The notes below the pieces were generated by a model. That model made no database searches and was not told the DNA's origin. It saw only the letters and a program-made list of their open reading frames with translations. From NCBI GenBank assembly GCA_021845865.1, contig JAJZVC010000005.1, forward strand, positions 1 to 64,000: a stretch of DNA of 64,000 bases, in the 5' to 3' direction. This DNA comes from Pseudomonadota bacterium (GTDB lineage Bacteria > Pseudomonadota > Gammaproteobacteria > Burkholderiales > UBA9220). Below, piece after piece: positions 41,412-51,414 of the stretch; positions within the stretch are counted from its first letter, which is position 1; every line of letters starts with the position of its first letter. The position numbers were made by a program, and so were the translations under genes.

Positions 41412-42493
41412 TGACGGTAAACCTGCTCGACTTCAATCTTCAGCAACTCTCCGCCTTTCTTGAGGAGGCGGGGGAAAAGCCGTTCCGCGCCAAGCAATTG
41501 CTGCGCTGGATACACCAATACGGTGAAAACGACTTTTCCGCCATGAGCGACCTTTCCAAGTCGCTGCGGGAGAAGTTGGCAGGAATCGCCAAGATCGAAC
41601 CGCCGCGGCTGCTGCGGGAGCAGCAGTCCGCCGACGGCACCCGCAAGTGGCTGCTGGGCACTGACGTCGGCAACGCGGTGGAAGCGGTTTTCATCCCTGA
41701 AGACGACCGCGGCACCCTGTGCGTTTCCACCCAGGTGGGGTGCGCCCTGGAGTGCGCCTTCTGCTCCACCGGCAAGCAAGGCTTCAACCGCAACCTCGAA
41801 GTCTCCGAAATCATCGGCCAGTTGTGGTGGGCCAACAAGGCCCTGGGGCGCGACCCGAAAGGGGAGCGCCTCATCAGCAACGTGGTGCTGATGGGCATGG
41901 GCGAACCCCTGCTCAATTTCGACAATCTCGTCACCGCCCTCGACCTGATGCTGGACGATTTCGGCTACGGCCTTTCCCGGCGCCGCGTGACGGTCAGCAC
42001 TTCCGGCATCATCCCGGCCATGGACCGCCTGCGGGACCGCTGCCCGGTGGCTCTGGCGGTATCCCTCCACGCGCCGAACGACGAATTGCGCAACCGCCTG
42101 GTGCCCATCAATCAGAAATACCCTCTCAAGGAGCTGATGGCGGCATGCCGCCGTTACGTGGAAAAAGCTCCCCGTGATTTCATCACCTTCGAATACGTGC
42201 TCCTGGACGGCGTGAACGATACCGATGCCCATGCCCGGGAGCTAATCGCCTTGACCCGGGACGTCCCTAGCAAGTTCAACCTGATCCCCTTCAATCCCTT
42301 CGCGGGGTCGGGGTTCAACCGCTCCAAGCCCGAGAGCGTCAAACGCTTCCAGAACCTTCTGATGGAGGCTGGCATTATCACCACTACCCGAAAAACCCGC
42401 GGAGACGATATCGATGCCGCCTGCGGCCAACTCGCCGGCCAGGTCCAGGATAAATCCCGCCGGCGGGCCGCCGCCAAGGAGGCGACCCGATGA
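41411..42493 (+). CDS. rlmN: Dual-specificity 23S rRNA / tRNA adenine-C2 methyltransferase RlmN
   Basis: A 360-residue radical SAM methyltransferase acting on A2503 of 23S rRNA and A37 of some tRNAs. The cluster motif is C-ALE-C-AF-C in [13 protein letters not shown], with [11 protein letters not shown] and the C-terminal catalytic cysteine in [12 protein letters not shown]. It starts in the TAATG overlap with ndk, and pilW starts inside its last codons (4-bp overlap). Confidence 0.97.
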   Translation: MTVNLLDFNLQQLSAFLEEAGEKPFRAKQLLRWIHQYGENDFSAMSDLSKSLREKLAGIAKIEPPRLLREQQSADGTRKWLLGTDVGNAVEAVFIPEDDRGTLCVSTQVGCALECAFCSTGKQGFNRNLEVSEIIGQLWWANKALGRDPKGERLISNVVLMGMGEPLLNFDNLVTALDLMLDDFGYGLSRRRVTVSTSGIIPAMDRLRDRCPVALAVSLHAPNDELRNRLVPINQKYPLKELMAACRRYVEKAPRDFITFEYVLLDGVNDTDAHARELIALTRDVPSKFNLIPFNPFAGSGFNRSKPESVKRFQNLLMEAGIITTTRKTRGDDIDAACGQLAGQVQDKSRRRAAAKEATR

Positions 42494-43314
42494 AGCGCTG
42501 GCTGATTATCGCTTTCTGGCTGGTGGGGAGCCCTCTGTCTGCCCATGCCGGTCTGACTGACACCTTGATCCTGTCCACCTTCACCAATCATCTGGCCGCC
42601 GCGGATACGGACAGCACGCCCACCGAAGGCGTCCCGTCCTCTCCGACCTATCGGGCGCAGGTCCACACCGAATTGGGCGTGGCGTATTTTTCCCGTGGCC
42701 AGCTGAGCATTGCCCTTCAGGAACTCAACGAGGCCATTAGCGCCGATTCGAGCTACGCGCCGGCTTACAATGTTCTCGGCCTTCTCTACATGCAGCTGCA
42801 GGAGAGCGATAAGGCCCGGCGCAGTTTCGAGCGCGCCATCAGCTTGGCGCGCAACGACTCGGAAGTGCAAAACAACTACGGCTGGTTCTTGTGTCAGGCG
42901 GGGCAACCCAAGGAAGCGATCGAGCATTTCAAGCAGGCGCTGAAGAATCCGCTCTACGCCACCCCGGAAAAACCCAATTTCAATGCCGGCATCTGCTCCA
43001 TGAAACTGGGTGACGAGGCCGCCGCGGAGGAATACTTCAACAAAGCCATCAAATTGCAGCCCCGCATGGCGCCGGCGCTTTACTACCTGGGGGAGATTTC
43101 CTTTAAACGCTCCGATTACGCCCAGGCCAAGGCCTACATCGACCGCTACATGCAGCTGATGCTCGAACCCTCGGCGGAAGCCCTGTGGCTGGCCGTTCGC
43201 ATTGCTCATCTGTCTGGGGACCGCCAGGCTGACGCGCAGTACAACTTCATGCTGCGCAAACGTTACCCGGATTCCAAGGAAGTCCAATTGCTGCGGGAAG
43301 GACGTTACGAATGA
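42490..43314 (+). CDS. pilW: Type IV pilus biogenesis TPR protein PilW/PilF
   Basis: A 274-residue TPR protein that helps the secretin PilQ assemble in the outer membrane. About five to six TPR repeats run from residue 50 to 250 ([56 protein letters not shown] and others). The N-terminal export signal ([20 protein letters not shown]) has no lipobox cysteine, unlike the lipoprotein PilF of Pseudomonas, so it may be soluble in the periplasm. It overlaps rlmN and rodZ by 4 bp each. Confidence 0.9.
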   Translation: MKRWLIIAFWLVGSPLSAHAGLTDTLILSTFTNHLAAADTDSTPTEGVPSSPTYRAQVHTELGVAYFSRGQLSIALQELNEAISADSSYAPAYNVLGLLYMQLQESDKARRSFERAISLARNDSEVQNNYGWFLCQAGQPKEAIEHFKQALKNPLYATPEKPNFNAGICSMKLGDEAAAEEYFNKAIKLQPRMAPALYYLGEISFKRSDYAQAKAYIDRYMQLMLEPSAEALWLAVRIAHLSGDRQADAQYNFMLRKRYPDSKEVQLLREGRYE

Positions 43315-44165
43315 CCGAAGAGGCACTGGAACAGGATCAGGCGCAAGCTGCCGTCTCAGGGGAGGCTGGTGACACGGCGGCGTCCCCCCAGAACAGCGCA
43401 GGCGCCCTGCTGCGGCAGGCGCGCGAGGAATCCGGCTTCAGCGTTGCCGATATCGCCCGCCAGCTCAAGTTGGGCGCGCGCCAAATCGAAGCCCTGGAAG
43501 AGAACGATTTCGACAAGCTGCCGGGGCCGACCTTTGTCCGCGGTTTCATCCGCAATTACGCCAAGCTGCTGCAAATCGACCCCAGTCCCGTCCTGGACGC
43601 TTATCTTCGCACCGATCCGCAGTTGCCGGCCCAAGTCATTACCGCGCCCGAGGATCAGGTCAGCTTTAGCGAGCATCCCAAAGGTTTTCAAATTCGTTAT
43701 GGCATCGCCTTGGCCGTCGCCGTGGCGGTGGCTGGAGCCGCCCTTTACCACTGGTCGCCCGTGAAGGGGGCCGCGCCCATTTCCGACAGCGTCAGCAAGC
43801 ACGCCGAGATAACGCTCCCTCCCCCGGAAGAGAACAAACCCGAGCCGGTCGCCCCCGTGGCCGCCGAGCCGGTCGCCGCGACGCCTCAGCAGCAAGCGGC
43901 CCCCTCGGCCGCCGCTCCCAGCGAAGCATTGCCGGCTATTACATTGACTTTCAGCGGCAATTCCTGGGTCGAAATCCATGACCGTCAGGGAAAAATCGTT
44001 TTTTCCCAGCTTAATCCTGCCGGGACGCAGCAAACGATACAGGGCGCCCCCCCGCTTGAGCTGGTGATCGGCAACGCCCCCGCCGTCAAATTGAGCTACA
44101 AGGGCAAGCCCGTTGATTTGACGGCCTTCACCCGTTCCGACGTGGCCCGCATCACCCTGGACTGA
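43311..44165 (+). CDS. rodZ: Cytoskeleton protein RodZ
   Basis: A 284-residue membrane protein that links MreB to the cell wall machinery. It has a cytoplasmic helix-turn-helix of the Xre type (about residues 28-90: LLRQAREESGFSVADIARQL, RQIEALEENDFDKLPGPTFVRGFIRNYAKLL), one membrane helix (about 125-143), a Pro/Ala-rich linker and a C-terminal DUF4115 beta domain (about 205-284, with ITLTFSGNSWVEIHDRQG). It is coupled to pilW by a 4-bp overlap and precedes ispG by 3 bp. Confidence 0.95.
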   Translation: MTEEALEQDQAQAAVSGEAGDTAASPQNSAGALLRQAREESGFSVADIARQLKLGARQIEALEENDFDKLPGPTFVRGFIRNYAKLLQIDPSPVLDAYLRTDPQLPAQVITAPEDQVSFSEHPKGFQIRYGIALAVAVAVAGAALYHWSPVKGAAPISDSVSKHAEITLPPPEENKPEPVAPVAAEPVAATPQQQAAPSAAAPSEALPAITLTFSGNSWVEIHDRQGKIVFSQLNPAGTQQTIQGAPPLELVIGNAPAVKLSYKGKPVDLTAFTRSDVARITLD

Positions 44166-44168
44166 ACC

Positions 44169-45266
44169 ATGCACCACCACCAGATTCCCCGCCGGAAAAG
44201 CCGGCAAATTCGCGTTGGTAACGTCCTGGTGGGAGGCGATGCTCCCATCAGCGTTCAGACCATGACCAATACCGACACCTGCGACGTGGCCGCCACGGTG
44301 GAGCAGATACGCCGCTCGGCCAAAGCCGGCGCCGACATCGTGCGCGTTTCGGTCCCCACCATGGAAGCCGCGGAGGCTTTCGGCGAAATCAAGAAACAGT
44401 CGCCGGTGCCGCTGGTGACGGATATTCACTTCGACTACAAAATCGCCCTGCGAGTCGCCGAACTAGGAGCGGATTGCCTTCGCATCAATCCCGGCAACAT
44501 CGGCCGCGAGGACAGGGTGAGGGCCGTGGTGGAATCCGCCCGCGACCACGGGATTCCCATCCGCATCGGCGTCAATGCCGGTTCCCTGGAAAAGGACTTG
44601 CAGCAGAAGTATGGCGAACCCACCCCAGAGGCCATGGTGGAGTCAGCCATGCGCCACATCGAAATCCTCGAAAAACTGAATTTCCCCGATTTCAAGGTCA
44701 GCCTCAAGGCTTCCGACGTTTTCACCACGGTGGAAGCCTATAAACTGCTCGCCAACCAAATCGAGCAGCCTCTCCACCTCGGCATTACCGAGGCTGGCGG
44801 CCTGCGCTCCGGCAGCGTGAAATCCGCTATCGGACTGGGATTGCTGCTCGCCCAGGGCATCGGCGACACCCTCCGGGTTTCCCTGGCGGCGGATGTGGTG
44901 GAAGAAGTGAAAGTCGGCTTCGACATCCTGAAAAGCCTGCATCTGCGCCAGAAGGGAATCAACCTCATCGCCTGTCCCACTTGTTCCCGCCAGGAATTCG
45001 ATGTCATCAAGACCGTCAATGCCCTGGAGGAGCGGCTGGAAGACATCACCGAACATCTGGACGTGGCGGTTATCGGCTGCGTGGTAAACGGCCCCGGCGA
45101 GGCGCGGGAGGCTCACCTCGGCGTCACCGGCGGTTCGCCCAATCTGCTGCTGTACGTGGACGGCAAGCCGGAAGAAAAAATCAAGGAAGAGGGCCTGGTC
45201 GACCTACTGGAACAGCGCATCCGCGCCAAGATCGCCACCATGAAGACCGACAAACCCCAGGACTGA
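44169..45266 (+). CDS. ispG: 4-hydroxy-3-methylbut-2-en-1-yl diphosphate synthase IspG
   Basis: A 365-residue 4Fe-4S enzyme of the non-mevalonate isoprenoid pathway, converting MEcPP to HMBPP. It has the N-terminal TIM barrel ([36 protein letters not shown]) and the C-terminal cluster domain with CPTCSR and [10 protein letters not shown] cysteines and the catalytic glutamate region. The length is that of the short bacterial form. Confidence 0.97.
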   Translation: MHHHQIPRRKSRQIRVGNVLVGGDAPISVQTMTNTDTCDVAATVEQIRRSAKAGADIVRVSVPTMEAAEAFGEIKKQSPVPLVTDIHFDYKIALRVAELGADCLRINPGNIGREDRVRAVVESARDHGIPIRIGVNAGSLEKDLQQKYGEPTPEAMVESAMRHIEILEKLNFPDFKVSLKASDVFTTVEAYKLLANQIEQPLHLGITEAGGLRSGSVKSAIGLGLLLAQGIGDTLRVSLAADVVEEVKVGFDILKSLHLRQKGINLIACPTCSRQEFDVIKTVNALEERLEDITEHLDVAVIGCVVNGPGEAREAHLGVTGGSPNLLLYVDGKPEEKIKEEGLVDLLEQRIRAKIATMKTDKPQD

Positions 45267-45302
45267 GTCCTCCATCCATTTACTCATTCATTTCAGAGCA
45301 CT

Positions 45303-46565
45303 ATGAGCAACACCATCCAAGCCGTGCGCGGCATGAACGACGTTCTTCCCGATCACGCCCATATCTGGGCGTTTTTCGAAGAGACCGTCCGCGACTGGCT
45401 CCATGCCTACGGCTATCGCAACATCCGCATGCCCATCGTCGAGCAGACCGGCCTTTTCAAGCGCGCCATCGGCGAAGTCACCGACATCGTCGAAAAGGAG
45501 ATGTACACCTTCGTCGACAGCCTGAACGGCGAGAGCCTGACCCTGCGCCCGGAGGGAACCGCCGGCTGCGTGCGCGCCGTTCTGCAACACAACCTCCTGT
45601 ACAATGCCCCCCAGCGTCTCTGGTACATGGGCCCCATGTTCCGCCACGAGCGCCCCCAGAAGGGGCGTTACCGCCAGTTCCACCAAGTGGGCGTGGAATC
45701 CTTGGGCTTCGCCGGACCGGACATGGACGCGGAACAGATCATCATGGGCGCGCGCCTGTGGAAGAAGCTCGGCCTGAGCGATATCGCCCTCCAGATCAAC
45801 ACCTTGGGCAGCAGCGAAGACCGGGCCCGCTACCGTTCCCGCCTGGTGAAATACCTGGAGGGGCACCTCGATCAACTGGACGAGGATTCCCGCCGCCGCC
45901 TCCACAGCAATCCGCTGCGGGTGCTGGACAGCAAGAATCCCGCGATGCAGGGCATCATCGAAGGAGCGCCGCGGCTGCTGGACGACCTGGGCGAAGACGC
46001 CCTGAAGCATTTCGAGGACCTGCAAAGCATGCTGCGCAGCGCCGGGGTGGAGTTCGAAATCAATACCCGTCTGGTGCGGGGGCTGGATTATTACAACTAC
46101 AGCGTGTTCGAATGGGTGACCGATCGTCTTGGCGCCCAGGGCACGGTATGCGCCGGCGGCCGCTATGACGGACTGGTCGAACAACTGGGCGGCAAGCCGG
46201 CCTCCGCCTGCGGCTTCGCCATGGGCGTGGAGCGCCTGCTGGCACTGATGGAAGAACAGAAGGTGGATATCCCGCAGGCGGCCCCCGACGCTTACGTCGT
46301 CCATGTGGGCGAAGCAGCGGACCGCTTCGCCTTGAATGCCGTGGAACAATTACGTGATGCCGGCGTCCGCGCCGTGCTGCACTGCGGTGGAGGGAGCTTC
46401 AAATCCCAAATGAAAAAGGCCGACCAAAGCGGCGCCCGCTATGCCTTGATCATCGGCGATAATGAAGCTGCCGCGGGCCAGATTGCCGTCAAACCCCTGC
46501 GTGTTCCCGGGGAACAATCCATGCTCGGCGTGGCCGAAACCGCCGACATTCTCAAACAACGTTAA
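45303..46565 (+). CDS. hisS: Histidyl-tRNA synthetase
   Basis: A 420-residue class II synthetase charging tRNA-His. Motifs: [12 protein letters not shown] at the N-terminus, motif 2 with [19 protein letters not shown], the histidine-specific LVRGLDYY and the motif 3 region [13 protein letters not shown]...GFAMGVERL. The C-terminal anticodon domain runs from about residue 325. It sits between ispG (36 bp) and the YfgM gene (17 bp). Confidence 0.98.
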   Translation: MSNTIQAVRGMNDVLPDHAHIWAFFEETVRDWLHAYGYRNIRMPIVEQTGLFKRAIGEVTDIVEKEMYTFVDSLNGESLTLRPEGTAGCVRAVLQHNLLYNAPQRLWYMGPMFRHERPQKGRYRQFHQVGVESLGFAGPDMDAEQIIMGARLWKKLGLSDIALQINTLGSSEDRARYRSRLVKYLEGHLDQLDEDSRRRLHSNPLRVLDSKNPAMQGIIEGAPRLLDDLGEDALKHFEDLQSMLRSAGVEFEINTRLVRGLDYYNYSVFEWVTDRLGAQGTVCAGGRYDGLVEQLGGKPASACGFAMGVERLLALMEEQKVDIPQAAPDAYVVHVGEAADRFALNAVEQLRDAGVRAVLHCGGGSFKSQMKKADQSGARYALIIGDNEAAAGQIAVKPLRVPGEQSMLGVAETADILKQR

Positions 46566-46582
46566 ACCATATCGGGAAAACC

Positions 46583-47209
46583 ATGTACGACCTCGAAGAA
46601 CAGGAACAGCTTGACGCCCTCAAGGCGTGGTGGAAACAGCATGGCAAGACGGTGATCGTTGCCGCGGCGGTGGGCATTGCCGTTGCCGCCGGCATCCAGG
46701 GCTGGCGCCATTACCAGAAAACGCAAACCGCCAATGCCGCGACGCTTTACCAGGGCCTGCAGGATGCCCTGCAAATGCGTGACCTGAAGAAAGTGCGCGA
46801 TGCCGCCGGGCAATTGATAGACAAATATCCCTCTACCCCTTACGCTGCCCGGGCCGCCATGATCGCTTCCGCCGCCAACTCCGGCAACGGCGACGACAAG
46901 AGCGCCAAAGCCCAGTTGCAGTGGGTAGTGGAGCACGCCAAGGAATCCCAGCTTCAGGATACCGCCCGCTTGAGGCTGGCCGGCCTTCTGCTGCAAGAAA
47001 AGGACTACGGCGCCGCAGCCAAGCTCCTGGACGCCCAACATGACCCGGCCTTCGACGGCCTTTACGCGGACCTCAAGGGCGACCTCCTGTCCCTGCAGGG
47101 CAAAACCGACGAAGCGAAGAAGGCCTATCGTACCGCGTTGGAGAAACTGGACCAGAAGGGTGAGTACCGCAACCTGGTGCAAATGAAACTGGACGCCCTG
47201 GGAGGCTGA
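46583..47209 (+). CDS. yfgM: YfgM family TPR membrane protein (SecYEG accessory)
   Basis: A 208-residue protein with a short cytoplasmic N-terminus (YDLEEQEQLDALKAWWKQHGK), one membrane helix (about residues 24-42) and a periplasmic TPR domain. In E. coli, YfgM associates with SecYEG and PpiD and helps exported outer-membrane proteins. Position between hisS and bamB is the normal one. It ends 2 bp before bamB. Confidence 0.93.
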   Translation: MYDLEEQEQLDALKAWWKQHGKTVIVAAAVGIAVAAGIQGWRHYQKTQTANAATLYQGLQDALQMRDLKKVRDAAGQLIDKYPSTPYAARAAMIASAANSGNGDDKSAKAQLQWVVEHAKESQLQDTARLRLAGLLLQEKDYGAAAKLLDAQHDPAFDGLYADLKGDLLSLQGKTDEAKKAYRTALEKLDQKGEYRNLVQMKLDALGG

Positions 47210-47211
47210 CC

Positions 47212-48399
47212 ATGCGCAACTTCCGCTCCACCACCGTCCGCATTCTGTTGGCCATGGGCTTGGCCGCCCAGCTTGCCGCTTGCTCCAGCCTGAAGGAGAA
47301 CGTCTCCACCGGTTTCGGACTCTTCGGTAGCAAGGATAACAGCGTCAAGCCTGCCGCCCTCGTCGACTTCAAGCCCTCACTCGTCCTGGGCACGGCATGG
47401 CGCGCCTCGGTGGGAGAGGCGGGCGACTATGTCTTCTTCCCCGCGCTTTACGGCAACAGCGTCTTCGCCGCTGGGCACGACGGCAAGATTGCCCGTTTCG
47501 AGGCCGACACCGGCCGGACTGTGTGGACGGTGGATGCCGGCAAGAAACTCACCGGGGGCGTTGGCGCCGGGGAGGGGATTGTTGTCGTGGGAACCCCCGA
47601 GGCACAACTCCTGGCCTTCGACGAAGGCGACGGCCACCCCTTGTGGCAGGCGCGGCTGAGCGGCGAAATCCTGAGCGCGCCCGCCATCCTCAACGACGTG
47701 GTCGTCGTGCGGACCGGCGATGGCCGCCTTTACGGCCTCGATGCCCGTGACGGCAAGCGCAAATGGACATATCTGCGCCCCAACCCGGCCTTGACCCTGC
47801 GCAGCTACGCCGGCGCCCTGGTGGAGCGTGGAGCTGTGTTTTCCGGCTTCGCCGGGGGCAAACTGGCCGCCCTCGATCTCGGCACCGGCGCCGTCGGCTG
47901 GGAAGCCAACGTGGCTCTGCCCCACGGCGTCACCGAACTGGAGCGCATCGCCGACATCACCAGCACGCCGGTGGCCGACAGCGGCCAAATCTACGCCGTG
48001 GCCTACCAGGGCCGCGTGGTGAGCATCGACATTCCCAGCGGCAACATTGTCTGGGCCCGGGACATGTCCAGTTTTTCCGGCTTGGCCGTCGATGGCTACA
48101 ACGTTTACGTCAGCGACGCCAAGGGGGCCGTCGTGGCTCTCGACCGCGCCAGCGGCGCCAGCATGTGGAAGCAGGACAAGCTGACCGCACGCCAGCTTTC
48201 CGCTCCGGCCGTGCTGGGACGCTACGTGGTGGTGGGCGATCTGGAAGGCTATGTCCATTTCCTCTCCCGGGATGACGGTTCCTTTGCCGGACGCATCGCC
48301 ACCGACGGCAGCCCGATCCGCGCCCGTCCCCTCGATATCGGTGGCGGGGTGCTGGTACAGACCAGCAAAGGCGGCCTCTATGTCATTCGCCCCCAATAA
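47212..48399 (+). CDS. bamB: Outer-membrane protein assembly factor BamB
   Basis: A 395-residue lipoprotein of the BAM complex that folds beta-barrel proteins. The lipobox is LAACSS in the signal peptide. The rest is an eight-bladed PQQ-like beta-propeller with repeated WTVDAGKKLTGGV, LYGLDARDGKRKW and VVALDRASGASMWKQ-type blades. The C-terminus LVQTSKGGLYVIRPQ closes the propeller. der follows 18 bp later. Confidence 0.96.
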   Translation: MRNFRSTTVRILLAMGLAAQLAACSSLKENVSTGFGLFGSKDNSVKPAALVDFKPSLVLGTAWRASVGEAGDYVFFPALYGNSVFAAGHDGKIARFEADTGRTVWTVDAGKKLTGGVGAGEGIVVVGTPEAQLLAFDEGDGHPLWQARLSGEILSAPAILNDVVVVRTGDGRLYGLDARDGKRKWTYLRPNPALTLRSYAGALVERGAVFSGFAGGKLAALDLGTGAVGWEANVALPHGVTELERIADITSTPVADSGQIYAVAYQGRVVSIDIPSGNIVWARDMSSFSGLAVDGYNVYVSDAKGAVVALDRASGASMWKQDKLTARQLSAPAVLGRYVVVGDLEGYVHFLSRDDGSFAGRIATDGSPIRARPLDIGGGVLVQTSKGGLYVIRPQ

Positions 48400-48417
48400 C
48401 GGAATCGGCTCGTAAAG

Positions 48418-49815
48418 ATGAAACCCACCCTCGCCTTGGTCGGTCGGCCCAACGTCGGCAAATCGACTCTCTTCAACCGCCTGACCAAGAGCCGTGATGC
48501 CATCGTGGCGGACATGCCCGGCTTGACCCGGGACCGTCATTACGGCCACGGCGTCATCGGCGAGAAACCCTTTCTGGTGGTGGACACCGGGGGATTCGAG
48601 CCGGTGGCGAGCGAGGGAATCTTCCATGAAATGGCCAAGCAGACCCTGTTGGCGGTAGACGAGGCCGACGTGGTGGTGTTCGTGGTGGATGCCCGCCAGG
48701 GCTTGACCCCCCAGGACAAAATCATCGCCGACCGGCTGCGCAAATCCAGCTGCAAGGTGCTGGTGGCCGTCAACAAGGCAGAGGGATTGCCGCGCCAGGT
48801 GGTGGCGGCGGAATTCTACGAGCTCGGTCTCGGCGACCCCTATCCCATTTCCGCGACCCACGGCGACAACGTGCATCATCTCGTGGAACTGGCCCTGGAG
48901 GATTTTCCCCTTGAACAGGAAGGGGAGGGCGATGACGATCACCCGAAGATCGCCGTGGTCGGCCGTCCCAACGTGGGCAAATCCACCCTCATCAACAGCC
49001 TGGTCGGCGAGGAACGGGTTATCGCCTTCGACCTGCCGGGCACCACCCGTGACAGCATTTACGTGGACTTCGACCGGGATGGCCAGCGCTACACCTTGAT
49101 CGACACCGCTGGCATACGAAAAAAAGGCAAGGTTTTCGAGTCCATCGAAAAATTCTCGGTGGTCAAAACCCTGCAGGCCATCGAAGACGCCAACGTCGTG
49201 GTTCTGGTGCTGGATGCCCGGCAGGACATCTCCGAGCAGGATGCCCATATCGCCGGTTTCATCCTGGAAAGCGGCCGTGCCTTGGTGGTGGCCCTCAACA
49301 AATGGGATGGCCTTGCCCGGGATGCCCGGGAGCGCATCAAGGCGGACATGGAGCGCAAGCTGAGTTTTCTTTCCTTCGCGCGCCTGCATTACATCTCCGC
49401 CCTCAAGGGCAGCGGGCTGGGCGGTCTGCTGGCGTCGATCAACGAAGCCTATGCAGCGGCCATGGCCAAGCTTTCCACTCCCAAACTCACCCGCACCCTC
49501 CACGATGCCGTGGCGAAACATCAGCCGCCCATCGTCGGCCTGCACCGTCCCAAGCTGCGCTATGCCCACCAGGGGGGGAGCAATCCACCGGTGATCGTGA
49601 TTCACGGCAATGCCCTGGAAAGCGTGCCGGAACACTATCGCCGCTATCTGGAAAAAACCTTCCGCGATGCCTTTAAGCTCCAAGGCACGCCCTTGCGCGT
49701 CCAATTCAAGCAGGGCCACAACCCCTATGCGGACAAGAAAGCGCCCCCCCTGACGAAGCGGCAGGAAAACAAGGCCCGGCGAGAAAAGCGCTTCCGCAAT
49801 AAGACCTACGGATAG
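48418..49815 (+). CDS. der: Double-GTPase ribosome assembly factor Der (EngA)
   Basis: A 465-residue essential GTPase for 50S assembly. Two tandem G domains: P-loops GRPNVGKST at about residues 8-16 and again at about 181-189, each with DTAG/DTGG and NKx(D/E) motifs (VNKAE, LNKWDG). A KH-like domain fills the C-terminal 110 residues. The basic tail ([18 protein letters not shown]) is typical. Confidence 0.98.
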   Translation: MKPTLALVGRPNVGKSTLFNRLTKSRDAIVADMPGLTRDRHYGHGVIGEKPFLVVDTGGFEPVASEGIFHEMAKQTLLAVDEADVVVFVVDARQGLTPQDKIIADRLRKSSCKVLVAVNKAEGLPRQVVAAEFYELGLGDPYPISATHGDNVHHLVELALEDFPLEQEGEGDDDHPKIAVVGRPNVGKSTLINSLVGEERVIAFDLPGTTRDSIYVDFDRDGQRYTLIDTAGIRKKGKVFESIEKFSVVKTLQAIEDANVVVLVLDARQDISEQDAHIAGFILESGRALVVALNKWDGLARDARERIKADMERKLSFLSFARLHYISALKGSGLGGLLASINEAYAAAMAKLSTPKLTRTLHDAVAKHQPPIVGLHRPKLRYAHQGGSNPPVIVIHGNALESVPEHYRRYLEKTFRDAFKLQGTPLRVQFKQGHNPYADKKAPPLTKRQENKARREKRFRNKTYG

Positions 49816-49992
49816 ACCCTCTTCTGAGTTCCCTCATTGAGATGCCTGCATCCGACATGAAAAATGGACTGGCAGATTCCGTAAAGTGGGGTAATATAAG
49901 AACCCGAGTTCCGAGCTTGCCTATATTTTTTCGGCAATCTCTTTCACGAAGAGTGTTACCCAGTTGAATCGAATTAACTTTTGGAGTTTCAA

Positions 49993-50238
49993 ATGAGTGC
50001 AAAAGGGCAAATGTTACAAGACCCCTTCCTGAATATCCTGCGCAAGGAACACGTCCCCGTGTCCATTTACTTGGTCAATGGAATCAAGCTGCAAGGACAC
50101 ATTGACTCCTTCGACCAGTATGTCGTGCTGCTGAAGAACTCCGTCACCCAGATGGTTTACAAGCACGCCATTTCTACCGTTGTTCCGGCCCGTCCGGTCA
50201 ATATCCCCTTTGAGCACCACCCCCAACAAGAATCCTGA
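49993..50238 (+). CDS. hfq: RNA chaperone Hfq
   Basis: An 81-residue Sm-like protein that forms hexamers and pairs small RNAs with mRNAs. Sm1 is [32 protein letters not shown] and Sm2 is [14 protein letters not shown]. The ATG at 49993 gives the standard [10 protein letters not shown]-terminus. It overlaps the hflX ATG by 1 bp (TGATG). The upstream 177-bp region 49816-49992 has AT-rich stretches that should hold the hfq promoter, but no single motif stood out. Confidence 0.98.
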   Translation: MSAKGQMLQDPFLNILRKEHVPVSIYLVNGIKLQGHIDSFDQYVVLLKNSVTQMVYKHAISTVVPARPVNIPFEHHPQQES

Positions 50239-51389
50239 TGTTTGACCGTCCCGAAGGCGGGGACAAGGCGGTCCTGGTCAGCCTGGATTTCGGCCAGCCT
50301 GACTACGAGGAAGACGTTGAGGAATTGTGCCGGCTGGTGGAAAGCGCCGGCCTGGATATCGCCGAGGTGATCAGAGGGCGGCGCTCTCGTCCTGATCCGG
50401 CGCTTTTCGCGGGTAGCGGTAAAGTGGAAGAGATTTCCCTGTCTCTCGCTGAAAGCGGAGCAGCCCTCGCCGTCTTCAATCACGAGCTGTCCGCAGCCCA
50501 GGAACGTAATCTGGAAAAGGCCCTCAATTGCCGTGTCATCGACCGGACGACCCTGATTCTTGATATTTTCGCCCAACGCGCCCGCAGCCACGAAGGCAAA
50601 CTGCAGGTTGAACTGGCGCAGCTGGAGCATCTCTCGACCCGGCTGGTACGCGGCTGGACCCACTTGGAGCGGCAACGGGGCGGTATCGGCTTGCGCGGCC
50701 CAGGCGAAACGCAGTTGGAGACGGACCGCCGCCTCCTGGGGAAACGCGTCAAATTGCTCAAGGAAAAGCTGACCACCATCCAGCGCCAGCGCAAGGTCCA
50801 GCGGCGCGCCCGCCAGCGCGCAGACGTCCTCTCGGTTTCCCTGGTCGGCTACACCAACGCCGGCAAGTCGACGTTGTTCAATGCCCTGACCCATGCCAAG
50901 GCTTACGCCGCGGACCAGCTTTTCGCCACCCTGGACACCACCTCTCGGCGTCTCTTCCTGCCGGAAGGCGGGACGGTGGTTCTGTCGGATACCGTCGGCT
51001 TCATCAAGCACCTCCCCCACAGCCTGGTGGCAGCGTTCCGCGCCACCCTGGAGGAGGCCATTCAAGCCGATTTGCTGCTGCACGTGGTGGACGCCAGCAG
51101 CAGCAACTTTGCGCAACAAATCGAAGAAGTGAACAAAGTGCTGCAAGAGATCGGCGCCGATACCATCCCGCAAGTAAAAATCATGAACAAAATCGACCTC
51201 AAGGGACTCTCTTCGGGAGTGGAGCGGGATGAGTATGGTAGAATCGTGGCCGTACGCGTTAGCGCTAGAACCGGCGACGGCCTGGACTTTGTGCGCCAAG
51301 CTCTTGCCGAGACGGTAGCGGCAACCCGCCGTCAAAACCGGCCGGAAGAAACCACATTGGGAATTCCTATTCCCGGCCCCCATTGCTGA
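50238..51389 (+). CDS. hflX: Ribosome-rescue GTPase HflX
   Basis: A 383-residue GTPase that splits stalled ribosomes under stress. The N-terminal HflX domain has the RRSRPDPALFAGSGKVEEI region. A coiled-coil linker contains GGIGLRGPGETQLETDRR, and the G domain has P-loop GYTNAGKSTLFN, switch DTVGFI and NKID. It is translationally coupled to hfq and followed 25 bp later by hflK. Confidence 0.97.
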   Translation: MFDRPEGGDKAVLVSLDFGQPDYEEDVEELCRLVESAGLDIAEVIRGRRSRPDPALFAGSGKVEEISLSLAESGAALAVFNHELSAAQERNLEKALNCRVIDRTTLILDIFAQRARSHEGKLQVELAQLEHLSTRLVRGWTHLERQRGGIGLRGPGETQLETDRRLLGKRVKLLKEKLTTIQRQRKVQRRARQRADVLSVSLVGYTNAGKSTLFNALTHAKAYAADQLFATLDTTSRRLFLPEGGTVVLSDTVGFIKHLPHSLVAAFRATLEEAIQADLLLHVVDASSSNFAQQIEEVNKVLQEIGADTIPQVKIMNKIDLKGLSSGVERDEYGRIVAVRVSARTGDGLDFVRQALAETVAATRRQNRPEETTLGIPIPGPHC

Positions 51390-51414
51390 ACCGGATAATA
51401 CTCAGGAATACGCT

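Noticed and set aside
47377-49719. 780-codon open frame antisense to bamB and der
   Set aside because: It mirrors two certain genes in GC-rich DNA with codon-position bias. Its translation resembles no protein and has no ribosome site.
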